Assembly: GCF_018691265.1 (NCBI RefSeq)
Contig: NW_024881283.1
Location: 8,241,731-8,305,730 of the forward strand
Source: Tyto alba
Taxonomy: Eukaryota; Chordata; Aves; Strigiformes; Tytonidae
Length of the DNA: 64,000 bases
Direction: 5' to 3'
A program made the translations under genes and the position numbers. Below the pieces are notes generated by a model. That model made no database searches. It was not told the origin of the DNA and saw only the letters and a list, made by a program, of their open reading frames with translations. Shown in pieces: positions 22,583-34,300 of the stretch. How positions within the stretch are numbered: the stretch's first letter is position 1; the number at the start of each line of letters is the position of its first letter.

Positions 22583-24486
22583 CTGTCAAAAGAAGACAAA
22601 GGCAGCTCTTGGTCAGTGTTTCTCATGCAGAAACTCCAATGACTTTGAAATGAGGGGAAGAGACAGAGGAATCGCCGCCGGTGCCAGGACCGCCGGACGG
22701 ATCCTGCGCCCGCGCAGGGGAAAAGAAGCTGCCTGTTCATGGGTTACTGCGGGACGGGGCCCTTCATGCAGCTCCGACGTCTCGCTCGGGCAGGGAGGTA
22801 GGAGCATCCACACAGCCACAGCAAAATACACTGCTTTTTGAGGGGGGGAGAATAGTGTCATTCAAATAAAAGCAGTGCGGATGACTGGGATGGGTACTGG
22901 TGCAGCTGGCAGCAATAACTGAACGCCCAAAATGTGTCCTCCCCAGCTGGGACCCCAGCTTCTCCTCATCCCCCCTGAAGGCAGTGCAGGGAGGGACGTG
23001 GGGTTTGCCTGAGCCCCCCAACTTTAGGAGGGTGTTCCCCGCCCCTGCCCGCTTCCAAAAGGCTTCGACACATTATATAAACCCCAGAGGTGTCCCGTAA
23101 CAGGCCTCTGCCAGGCGGTAGCAAGCAGCGTGTGCAATTAGCAGCTTATTCCGTTGCTGTATTTTTGGTTCATTGGATTGTCAGGATTTACTGTTTATTT
23201 CTGTCCCGTGGCTCAACCAAGGGTGCCCTGGCCAGGCACTGGGAGCTCCGAATGCTGGTTGGGGCAGGGTGACAACGTGGGTGCCATCCCCAGGGGGTCC
23301 CTGTCCCCGGGGAGCAGCAGGAGTGGCCGCCAGCCCCCCGGGGTGACAGGATGGGAGATTCGTGACGACGCCAAGGAGCAGTGTGGGATGGGGGAGCTGT
23401 TGGCAGGCTTTGCCCTGTCTGTTCTTAGTGCAAGAAATAACATAATGTGAAAAACCAATGCCAAGCAGGCAAAATGAGAGGGCATGAGGTGAGGCCACAC
23501 CACTGGAGGGTCCCACGGGGGTCCCACTCTGCCCCCCACCTCCCCACGCCCCGGCAGTGAGGAGGGCTCAGGGCAACCCCAGCAGGCAGCCCTGTGCCAG
23601 GTGGGATCGCCTGGTTTTAACAACATCATCTCAGAAGAAATGGAGTGCCTCAGTACCGACCCACGGCACGTGATCCCAGGCTCCCGAGAGCTGCCCCGTC
23701 CAGCCCAGGGGATCCCTGGGATAAAGTGGGAATGGACGAGCCCCCTGCTCCAAGTCACCCCTTTGACAGCACAGTCCACCAAGAGGAAGCACCCCTTGCT
23801 TTTGTTTTAAGCCAAAAACCAAGACAAGGGAGAAAGCCAGCATCTCTCAGCCCGGGCTACCCAGCCACACTGTGTGTCCCGCCTGCATGGCCCCACATCC
23901 CCTTTCCCAAGGTAGGGGGGGTCACTGGGGGGGGGTCCCTGCACTGGCTGGGCAGCCACAGCCCCAGGAGCCCTTGGGGAAACCTCCCCACCTCTCATTC
24001 CATGTAGATTTGAAAGCACCATCTAACATCCCTCCTCCTCCTCCACCCCAGGGCTTCCCCCATCAGAAAGCACCGCAGTAAAACACGTGGCACGCCGCCG
24101 GCACGCCACCTCCCCTGCGTCCCGCTCCGTCCCCCGGCCGAGGCATGTAACCAGGTACCAAAAACCATCCACGGGTTGAACCACGGCCACCCTCGCTCCC
24201 CAACCCGCCAGGCTCCAGCCTCGGCACGGCTTCCCGGGCCGATGCGGCCGAGCCGTGGAGCTGCCGCCCAGCCCCACGTGCAATAGGAAGCAGCGTCACC
24301 CCTACGTGTTTTTAGGGACCTTTCCTGTACCTGACCCTCCCTGGAGCCGCGGTGCTGGGTCCCTTCCCAACCCTGGCGTTAATTCGGGGTGGATAAAGCT
24401 CGAGCTGTTCCTCGGGCACGGCGCAGCGCCGGCGGCACGGTGGGGGCTGCCTGCACGCTGGGAAGGAGAGGGCAGCGGGTACTAAC
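22583..24486. other. MACF1 intron upstream of the common 62-nt exon
   Basis: 1.9 kb between the nearest first-exon candidate and the common acceptor at 22582. No exon recognised. Confidence 0.7.
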
Positions 24487-24559
24487 CGATGCAGCACATC
24501 CGGCACACCAGGCAGGCGCTCAGCCCCCTCTTCTCCCCGGAGAGATGCCGCCTCTCCAT
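24487..24559 (-). CDS. Candidate MACF1 alternative first exon (MERRHL..., Cys-rich)
   Basis: ATG at 24559-24557 with G at -3 and +4. 24 codons plus one base end with ACLVCRMCCI and G|GTTAGT, phase 1, joining to give CCI-DERDRV. It is the first-exon candidate nearest the shared 62-nt exon (about 1.9 kb upstream of 22582) and lies in a CpG-rich block, 24.4-25.4 kb. Four cysteines among the last eight residues suggest a site for palmitoylation; this is inference. The reading frame stays open for about 62 codons above the ATG, so a longer N-terminus is possible. I do not recall this exact N-terminus from a described isoform. Confidence 0.58.
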
Positions 24560-25450
24560 CGCCCGAGCCCGGGATGGCGAGCTCCGGGTCACCGCCAAGC
24601 AGCGGCTGCCTCCCGGTTCTTGAGGAAGGGTCTTCTGGCAGCACCACCCGCTCGCCGACCTTGGCCCCGGCGGGTGGGTGACTTTCTCGGCCGCAGCTCC
24701 TCCCACCGCACCACTTCCTACACCAGTTGCTCCCAGCGCGGGCACCGGCCGTTCCTCGTCCGGGGCATCGCCGCAAACCCCGCCGCGACGTCAAACGGCA
24801 GCTTCGCCCCCGTTTCCCTTTGCTCCTCGCGCTTCCCCTGCTGCTCCCAGCCACAGCAGCAGCTCTGTGCCAGCAAAATCCTCACCGGCCCGTGGTCCCA
24901 GCGGTCGGCAAAGCCGCTCGGAAAGCTCCCAACAAGAAAGGGCAGAGCTGCTCCCTCCTGCAAGCGAGCAAGAAGGGGTGCGGAGCGCGGTGCAGCTCGC
25001 AGCAGCAGAAAGTCAGCGGGCTCGCCCCGCAGAGCCGGGCACTGCCCCGCCAGCAGGCTCTTGGCTTGTTTTCCCTTGTCTTGTTTTCCAGTTAATTGCA
25101 CCAGGGACGGGAAGGACAATGCTGGGCTGTTCTCCCCGCTCCCGCCCGCCTGCCTGCAGCTTCTTCCCAAATCATTTCCCCAGTCTGAAGCGGCAGAGCC
25201 GGGACCCGGCCGCAGCCCCGCTCGGCACGCAGGGAGATAACGGTGGCCTCCTTATCACCACCTCTCTTCCTCTTCTTCTAAATATAATTCCCCCCGCAGA
25301 CCTTCTGCCGGCAGGAGCCCCGCCGCCCCGGCCGGGAGGGCGAGAGGAGCTGGGCTGCTGCCGGGGGAAGGTGGGAGCGTGTCCCCGAGCATCGCCGGGA
25401 GCACGCGGGGACGGGGGCACGTCACCGAGTCCTGCGCGGAAAGTCTGTGG
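24560..25450 (-). promoter_or_regulatory. CpG-rich block, possible promoter of the MERRHL first exon
   Basis: CpG-dense sequence directly upstream (minus strand) of the ATG at 24559. Placement suggests a promoter. No core elements recognised. Confidence 0.4.
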
Positions 25451-28400
25451 CCAGGCACCTCCAGCACCGGATCCAGGGGGCACCTGCAAGCCCACGGCTC
25501 CTTGGCACGCTCCCTCTTCCCATCTCCTGCAGAAATAGGGGGGTTTCCTTCTTTTTTTTTCGCCCCGTTTCATCACCTTTGGGTGGTTCCTGGGCTCTAA
25601 CCAGATTACACCTCCCCACCCCACAGCCGCACTATCGTCTGAGCTAATAATAATGCCTGGTTACTGCTTACTAACGCCATTAATGCATGGCAAGCTTATC
25701 TCCCCCCAGCTAATCTTTTCCAGAGTCACCCCGATAAGCAACTTGTTGCAACCCCCCCATGCTTGTCCCCTCCCCTGTCTAGCAGGGGTTCGCTGGCCCC
25801 AGCCACCCAGAACCACCTTGTCACCAGCCAGGGACGGCGAGCAGAGGCGACGGCCCAGGCAGCAGGCAGGCAGGGGACGGCCAGAGGGAAGGTTACGGTG
25901 GCGAGAGGAAATCTGCACCGTCCTGAAGATGAGCCAGCAGCAAGCCAGGGCTGGAGAGACCGACTGCGGAGCCTCGAGTCCCCTCGCACACAGGGCATGG
26001 AGCAGAGGCTGGTGGCAGTGACACAGGGAACATCGGCAGCAAACAGCACCGAGCCTCCTCCCAGTAGCACCAGGGAAAAGCACGCTCCTGAACCAAATGT
26101 GCCCGCGGTGCCACACAACCGTTTGGTGGTTTCCAGCTACTGGAGCCGTGCGGATGTTCCCAGCAGCGAAGCGCTTTTGTGCCGCCGCTTTCCCAAGACA
26201 GGTCAGACCCACGGAGATGAAAACCTGGATGAGCCAGGCTGAGCTCAAGTGAGCCACAGACACGTCGTCCTTGTCTCCATCCCTGCCCAGGCAGGGCCCA
26301 GCCCCGGGGCACAGGAACGACTGCGGGACAGCCCGGGAGCGCCCCGAGACCTGCCCCGGTGCAAGGAGCAGGGTTTGGCTGCCCGCATCTCGGGCTCAAA
26401 CCTCTGCAAGACCACACGTGATGTTTAATTCCCTTCCCACCTCCTCTCCCCCTCTTGCACATCAGAGCGCAGTCTACCTCATCCCCAGAAATGGGGATCC
26501 CAAAAGCACCGGGGTACCATCTGCTCTCCACCACAGCAGTGGGAATCTCCCACAGAAGGGCCAGAAGCATTAAGGACCGAGGAAAAGAGGTGGCTCCAGG
26601 AGGGAAAAGGTGGGTTTTGAGGTTCTCCCACTGCTTTCAGCCCCCCAAAGGAACCCAGCTAGCAAGGGGGAACTCGGAAAACCATCCTGCCCCATACCTG
26701 GTTTCCCGCACCCCGAAACCAGGGGCATCAGTTGAGCATGGGGAGAAAAACTCCCACCCACCATCCCACGGGACCCCAGGGCCCCCAGGCACTTGCCATC
26801 ATCACGGGGAGGGCTCCCCCGGGGCGCCGGGTGCCAGAGACCCTCCCACCACCACCACACCATCCCGCACAGACACTTCCCCCCCTCCCCGTTTGCCTGC
26901 AGCACCCTCTGTCCTGGCAGCCTGCCTGTCCCCAGCAGCTCCCAGCTGGGAGCTGCCGCTCCCCCCAGCATCTCTCCTCCATCATCGCTGGCATCGCTGT
27001 CAGGGTCTATCACCTCCTCCTGACTCGGGCTGCTGCTGTGAGAGCCCAGTCCCAGCCACGGGTACCAGCAGGACAGCCAGGCACCCTCCCCAACCCTAAC
27101 CCCAGCCAGGCACCCTCCATCCCACTGGCACCCAGGGCTGGAACTGGGCTCTCCAGTTCCCCCCCCCCCAACGATGGCCCTTTGCCATCCTTGGGAGGGA
27201 GCCTGGGGACAGCCGGGGGGGGTTTCAGTGTCCTCCACCGGGTCCTTCAGCCTGTTGGAATAAAGCCTGGAAGCGGCTCCCAAGCTTTCTGCTCCTGTTC
27301 ATTAATTCCTGCTAAAGCCAAAGGAATATGGGAGACATCAGATGGGGCACTGAGCTGGACGAGCTCGCAGAGATCCCGAAGACATCTCCAAGGCCATGCT
27401 CAGCGTGAAAGCGGCTCTGTGTATTGAAATGAGAGAGCCAGCCTTGGGGTGACAGAGGGTTTTGTTAAGTATAAATGTCTAAAAAACAATTTTTAAGGCG
27501 TTGAAACCCATCGCTTTCACTTTGAAACTCCTTCAAGGCAAGAAAAGAATGGGAATGCGTCTTTTTGGCTTTGTTTTGTTTTTTGTTTTTTTCTAATGTG
27601 GTACTTTTAAGATGGGGGATATGCAAAAAACCTGGCTGGCTCAGGAGCACGAGGTATTTAAAATGTGCTGGCTGCCAACTCGCAGGCTGACATAATCCAT
27701 CATGACAACAGAGCCAACGGGGCAGGATTTCCAGAGCCTTTTGAAACAGGGAAAGGAAACGGTGCCTGATTCAGCCTGGAAGAATGCACAGGAGATACCT
27801 GTGGTGGAAAACTATCCAGCACCCAGATATTTAATGAGGGAGACACCTGAGAAGTGGTGATGCAAAGGAGACCCAGGTGAATGCTCAGCAGAGCTGGGCG
27901 AGCATCGCAGGGCAACAAAACTTGCTGCAAGATGACCCTCATCTTCCAGGATGCTGCGCCCATGGGGTGGGCATTACCTGACCTTTACTGGGAAAGAGGG
28001 ATGAAGGAAAGCAGGTATTGAATATACTTGCTGCTCACAACTCTTGCACCAGGATTTTTTCCAAAAGGGATGGATTTCTGTAGGGCGAAGCAGTGGGTCG
28101 GCACAGTATGAGGAGCTGGGAGGAGACACTCATGCTGGGAAGTGGCCAGAAGGTCCCTAAATGGAGCCGAGCATGTTGCTGCACAACACCACCCGGACAC
28201 CGAGATTAAGTGGACAGCGGGTCAACAGGAGGAATTGCAGCAAGGCTGGGTTTAGTGGGTAAGAGGGTGCATTTCTGCATGGTGGCATGTTTGTGCAATT
28301 CGGTATTAATATCTCTCTCCCGGTAGTTTTGAGGGAGAAAGGAAGAAGTGTATCCCAAAGCAGCATTTGGGGAGAAGTCCCTGCCTGCTGCCCAGGCTCT

Positions 28401-29181
28401 GCAGTCCTGCTCCTTTGCACAGAAAAAAGGAAAGAAAAGGGGGAAATCGGTCACGGGCGTGAGGAAAAAGCCCCATGGGGAGCACAGGCAAGAACAAGCC
28501 CTGCTGAAAAAAAAAAAAACAAACAGGGAGGAATCAAAACAAATAAATCCCAGGAGGAAGAGGTCGGAACAGAGAAGGAGGTACCGAGTCCTTGTCTGGT
28601 GCCTGGAGCTATCACACCCCCCCGTGACGAATCCTCGGCCTCCTCGGGCAGTGGTCATGTGCAAGCCCTATTTTGGGAAACTGAGGCAGGGTCAGCCCCA
28701 GCTGCTCAGCGAGCCTGTGCCAGCGCCGGGAGGAGCTCCCGGGGCCACGTCTTGCCCCTGCCGGTGGCTAACGGGGACGCCGCTGTCACGGCGAGGGGCG
28801 GGAGGGACGCTCGCCTGCGCCGGTGGCAGGAGCCGGGAGGCAGAACAGCAGCCACGTGTCGCCGAGACAAAAAGCAGCCTCGTCCCCAGCGAGACATCCC
28901 ACCCCACCCCCCCCCAGCCCAGCCGCTCCCACCCTTACGTGGGCCGGGAACGGGTGGCGAGACCAAATTTAGGCACTAAAACCTCCACCCACCCCCCCCC
29001 CCCAAACCCCATGGGGACTAGGGTGACCGGGAGGATCCCCGCCACTGCGTCCTCCTCCTCCCTCCCCGCCGGCCACATCCATCCCGCTGCCGCAGCTCTC
29101 GGGGAGGGAAAACAAGCCGTGTCCCTTGCTGGCAGCACACCGGCCATTTTAGTGCTCCCCCCACCCCGGGGCCACCCCTAC
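25451..29181. other. MACF1 5' intron sequence
   Basis: 3.7 kb without a recognised exon. Around 27.44-27.96 kb it is AT-richer. Several open frames end at GT but in phases unusable with the common exon. Confidence 0.65.
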
Positions 29182-29284
29182 CTTCTCTGCTCCGGCTCCT
29201 CCAGTACAGGACGCCGGCGATGCCCAGGACGTGGCTCAGGACAAAGGCGGCGGGCGGCAGATAGGAGCTCTCCGAAAGAGGCAT
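29182..29284 (-). CDS. MACF1: MACF1 alternative first exon with predicted membrane anchor (MPLSESS...)
   Basis: ATG at 29284-29282. 34 codons plus one base end in AGAGAAG|GTAGGG, phase 1, giving RE-DERDRV with the shared exon. Residues about 8-27 form one hydrophobic segment (LPPAAFVLSHVLGIAGVLYW) followed by WRSRSR. This is the layout of a signal anchor with a cytosolic basic side. Plectin 1b has a closely similar first exon (hydrophobic stretch, GHVV...W, then basic residues) that ties plectin to mitochondria, and DST isoform 2 has a membrane-spanning N-terminus. By analogy this form would tether actin/microtubule linking to a membrane; which membrane is not known. It lies in a CpG-rich block (28.7-29.8 kb). 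Confidence 0.76.
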
Positions 29285-29760
29285 CGTCTCCTACTCCCGG
29301 CCCGTTATCTCGAGCCCAGCTCTGAATTTCTTTCTCCCAAAGCTGCTGCTGCCAGACCCCGGCATCGCTGGGAGGGCGAGGGGACGGGGAAGGAGGCGGC
29401 GGGGGGGGGGGGGGGGGGGGGGGGGTGCCCCGAGCTGCTGCCTGAGAAACTTCCGAAACTTCCTGCCTGCGCCTCTGCCTCTAGCTGGCTGCACCCCCGG
29501 AGCTGGGAGGGCTTGGGGACAGGCAGCGTCGCCGGGATGGGGCCAGGGAGATTTGGGAACTCTGGGAGGGGGCGGGTAGAGGGAGAAAGCGAGCGTCAGG
29601 CCGGCTCAAACATCTTTCCTCGGTGTTCACGCGGCCAAACTTTGTCGTCGTGTTCCCCCCCGCCCAGCTCCGGGGGGGGAGAGACGTCATCTCCTTAATT
29701 TCCATTCCCAGACCCGCTGGAAGGTCGGCTGCGGCTCCAGCGGCCGCAGCGAGGGGGGGA
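29285..29760 (-). promoter_or_regulatory. CpG-rich flank of the membrane-anchor first exon, with a 25-G run
   Basis: CpG-rich sequence upstream of the ATG at 29284, including an uninterrupted G run at 29401-29425 about 120 nt above the start. G runs can fold into quadruplexes; an effect on this promoter is inference. Confidence 0.45.
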
Positions 29761-31294
29761 TCGGTGGGAGCCGCTGCCGTGCCGGCATCACCGCAACACC
29801 CAGCTCCTCGTGGGGGGCTCGGGAGTGGCACAAAGCCTCGGGCCCCCCCCCCCCGCAGGGCGGGTGACATTTGGCAGCCCGGTGTCCCCAACATACCAAG
29901 GGCAGCCGGGATGGAGCGGGGAACGGCTGGGAGATGCGGGGAGCGGGCTCGGTACCCCGGGCTGGACCCACTGCCAGCCTGCTCGCAGGAAACCCTCTGC
30001 CCAGCAAAAGCAAAGGCAACCAACTTTGGGCTTCTGTGAGTCAGGTACCCCAAGCACGTTTCCCTCGCCCTCCCTGGGTGCCCAGAGATAAACATATTAA
30101 TTGCCAGGACACCCCCAGAGCCCATGGTGAAATCCCCACTAAAGATGCTCTACCACAAAAGGCAAAGGTTCATCCACCTCCCAGCCTTTCCCACAGCCGG
30201 CTGCCCCACTCGCCACCAGCATCGCATCGTGCACGGTGCAACTTTGCAGCCTGACCCCATTTATTCACGGTTAGCCCCGTGCTGGGCGTTCCTCTGGGAG
30301 TTTCACTTCTTTTCGGAACCGTTTGCGGCAGCAGAGGTACAGAAACAGCACAGGGAAACTGAGAGCGGCAAGCCCAGCCGCGGCACGGCCGTTACATCCC
30401 CTGGCCCGCTTGCCATTATAACCACAAGCAAACGGGGTGGAAAAGCTCCTTACAAAGCCAGTTTTGCTTTCAGAGCCCCTCATGTGCCAGGTCCACCCCC
30501 CTCCCCCCCCCCAGCTCCTAGGGGAACAAACTTGCTCACAGGTAAAAAGTTGTACAGAATTAAATGCTCATTTTTTTTTTGCCTGCGGAACCTCAGCCCG
30601 GCTCAGGCTTTGCTGACCGAAAGAGCCAGGAGCCCAAGGGCTCGCACGTGGCCAGCGCCGAGCCAGCTGCCATCCTGCAGCACCGGCTCTGCAGCGTGGA
30701 ATGGTGAAACCACACGAGTCCTTGGGTGTCACCCAGATGCAAACAGAGATTTAAGCTGTATTTATAAGCCCTGAGCAGGTGCCCAGACCGAACAGCCACA
30801 AGTGGGTCAGGCCCACCAAGAAAACCGAGGAAAACTCGATAGACCCAACTGTTGCACCGCTCCTGCACCACCCACCACCTCCTAACGCCGCTGGGGCTAA
30901 CGAGATGGGTGACAGAAAATACAGAGTTACCCCAGGGCTCAGCGCTGTTGCAATGTATTTTCCAGAGCTTCAGCCCTACCCAGATGAAAAATATCCCGGC
31001 CAGCTTTTCATCTAAAGCAATCTGCTTTCTGTTAAGGCGGGGGAAGTGCTGCAGGAGTGATGACCTGCCGGCAGGCGTGAGGCCACCGTAAACGGGCCCG
31101 TGGTCCACCCTGAGTGGGGCAAATAAAGTTCTGCAAGGCAGACGGCTGCTGGTGGCAGGGCTGGGATGTGCCGGTGAAAAAGGCTCCGGGAAGCAGGAGC
31201 TGGTTTTCCCCATCCCCTCGAGGGGCCGATAAAAGGCACTGAGCACTGCCAGCCGCTCCAGCTGGACAAGCCTTCAGGCAAAAAAACCTCTTTA

Positions 31295-31375
31295 AACATA
31301 TATAATCACAGATAAATATATATATTACGTAAACATACATATAACAAATATATAATTGTATCTATAAACACATCC
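31295..31375. repeat. TA-rich low-complexity block
   Basis: Degenerate TATA/ATAT repeats in otherwise GC-rich DNA. Confidence 0.8.
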
Positions 31376-34300
31376 TCCCCCTGCACCAGGACGCGCTGGT
31401 GGTCCCCCACTTCATCCCACTCCGTTTAATGCCGTCGGCACAAGCCGGCCCGGCCGCCTCTCGCCGCTGCAGGAAGCCGATAACGGCTGGCGGGGGCAGC
31501 AGACCCGGGGTGCTGGGAGCCAACGATGGGTTTTGGGGGTGTCCAGCCCCGGATGCAGCCGCCAGCCCCTCCCTGCTCGCCCGCAGCATGAGGCTGCCCC
31601 CCCCTCCCCTTCTCCACCATGGAAACCGCCCCGCGCACCCGAAACACAAACAGCTCGTTTTAGTTCCTTGCAAGGCGGCTTTTTCAGCTTCAACTGTCAC
31701 CCCAGCCCGGAAAGGAAAGGGGTGGGGAGAGGACACGCATCTCCCGCCTGCGCAGGAATTTGGGGAGCGGAGAGGCCGTGCCTGCCCCCCCCCCCCCCCC
31801 CCCCCCTCCACAGGGGTGGCCCTCAACTTGCAGGGCTGTTTCACGGGGTACCCCGAGCCGCCTTTTGCAGCCCTGAGCGTCACCCAAACTGGCGTTATCC
31901 CCATCGCTGCCCCCAACCTTGGTTTTAGGGTACCCCACGGGATGAATTTGGGGACACAGGCTGCTCTGTCCTGTCCCACCCCCCCGCCGCCTCGCTCCAG
32001 CCGTGCCTCTCGCCGGGAGCTGAGTCACCCCTGACTCCAGCCAAGCATTTCATGTCCGGGGCCAATCCCCCCCCCCCCTTGCCATGAGCCTCCCCGGTGA
32101 GTAATGCTCAGCCGACACGGCCCAGCCGCGGCTGCCGGCTCCGGCATCTCCTTATATGACTGGGGAAGCTGCTGGGCACAGCCCACGCTGCCCCGGCGCT
32201 GCTCGGGGGGTGAAGGCACCCCACCATCCCCCAGAGCGATGTCACAAGGATGCTCCTCTGGTCTCCCAAGAGGCCGCCGAGCCCCCCCAGGCTCCGGCCA
32301 GGGCCCCACGTCCCCAGCCCCGGGAGGTGGCAGCCAGGTGGCACTGTGGAAACGCCAGAGCAGGCGGCACCGGATGGTGCTGGGGCCGGTGGCCAGAGCC
32401 AGGGGCTGGCACCCGGCAGCACCGTACCTGGGTGAAGCACCTCTCCAGGGCTCTGCCCGGACCCCTCTGTGCCCAGGGCAGACCAGCACCCCCCACCAGA
32501 GTCCCTCCTCTCCATCACCAGGGTCACCCCACCCTGGGCAGGGGACACCCCGCTCCCCACAGCAGAGGAAAGGGCCTGCCCAGCAGCGGTGCTGAGCACG
32601 CACAAACTCCTGACTGCAGTACAGGAGCCACATTTCCTGCTGTGCTTCCTCTGCGATGCTTTCCCCTTTCTGTTGTTTTTTCCTCTTTTCAGGGAGGCTT
32701 TGAGGGCAAATCTCAGTCACTTATGGCAGCGGCTGAGAATTGCCGAGGAGGGGAAGGAGACCCCAGGGTTTGGATGGGGGATGCCCAGGTAAATCACAGA
32801 CACCGCGTCCCCCGCTGATCCCCAGGGCCAGGTCCCTTTCTGGGGGCTTGATGGGGGGGGCACAGTGCTTGTGCAAAGCCACTGCACCCCTAACCCCAAG
32901 CCGAGTGACCAAGTGCACGCCCTGCACCGGCACTCAGCCGGGGTTGACATTTTCCCCCGGACAGCACATTTTTTTTGTCCCCTGCAAAACCTCAGGAGGC
33001 TTCTCCCGGAGCCTGGCTAAACCCACGGCATCGCACCCTCCTTATGAGCAGCAACAAACGCTGCCAGGGACGGACAGACAGCTCAGCCAGACGCATCCCC
33101 GGCTGCTGAGAGCATCCGCACGTGCCGGCGCACCCCCTTTTCCCGGCAAGCACGGGCAGGGCCCTGCCGAGGCGCGGGGGCTCGCTCCACCCTGCCCGCG
33201 GCGCCAGGAGCCATGGGAAAGGAAAGCAAGAACAAAGATGACGTTTCTTATGATCCGGGCTATTAAAAACAAGGTGGAACGAGGCAGGTCGCGGCTCCCG
33301 GCGCTGCCCAGCGCATCCCCGTGGGACGAGCTCCTCCGCTTCGACTGAAAAAACCTCTCCTGCCGATGAATCACCTGCCCGTGCGTGTGCGGGCAAAGGC
33401 ACCGATCCCCTGGCCGTCCGGCGGGCCCCGACGCCAGGCCCTGCCCGCGCGCCTCCGGCTCCTGGCACAGCGGGTACATTCCCCGCATCAAACACTTCGT
33501 TCTGGCTTTCATCATCCCGCAACAGCCCTGCCAGGAGGGACGGGGACGAGTCCGCAGGATCCCACGCCAGCCCCTCGGCATCGCCGCCGAACTGCAGTGC
33601 TGCAAAAGGTCGGAAAAAAATAGGGACTGTGAAACCTCCTGGAGCACCGCTCCTCCTGGCTCTGGAAAAAACAACCTCCTGAATACTGGTTTTTTGGTTT
33701 TTTTTTTTTGTGCAAATAGGGTTTTCAGCCTGGGAGAAGCATCTGTGCGAGTTGCTGAGGCTCCGAGTGCCCCGTTGTCACCCTCCGTGTTTGCACAGAG
33801 AACTCAAGCCAGGTTTACCCGTAACAACCAGGGCAGCCCCATCCAGGCTGGGGTTTGGGGGCTGTTCTGTACCAGCCCCATCCCCAGACCAGCATCTGCA
33901 TCGAGAGGGCAGCACAAGTGAATATTTAACTGCAAATCTCACAGCAGAGGATCTGCCCACACTGCCAAAGGTCAGCCAGACACAGTAAAACAAGGGGAGA
34001 GGGAAGGGGGCTGCAGGGGGGGGAACCTCGGACACCCCTGCCACCACCAGCAGTCAAATCTGAGCTCCGAGGAACCAGGGAAAGGAAGCGCTGATAAAAG
34101 CGGAGATGTTCCCCTTTCCAGCAGACGTCTAGGCACCAAAATAACAATTATACCTTATAAAAAAAAACCAAAACTTCCCTTCCCACGGCAGAGCTGCCGC
34201 TGTGCAGCCAGTGATGCTTCGGGGAGGCGGGGGGGACGCGGGTCAGGACCCCCAGGACCACCTTGCTGCTGGGAAATGGAGGTGGAGAGCGGAGATCAGA

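Noticed and set aside
24389..25538. Two long plus-strand open frames (283 and 286 codons) antisense to the MERRHL exon
   Set aside because: CpG-island composition artefacts without recognisable domains.
26696..26725. Short phase-1 block (MPLVSGCGKP) before GTATGG
   Set aside because: Ten residues inside a long random open frame; no support beyond phase.
27961..27985. Good donor (GGTCAG|GTAATG) on the minus strand as first-exon end
   Set aside because: The only phase usable with the common exon contains a stop (TAA) just before the donor.
32431..32605. Phase-1 open block ending CACCCAG|GTACGG as a further first exon
   Set aside because: Correct phase but low-complexity Gly/Ser-rich peptide, no CpG-island start of its own and no resemblance to plakin first exons. 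One in three random donors will be phase 1.
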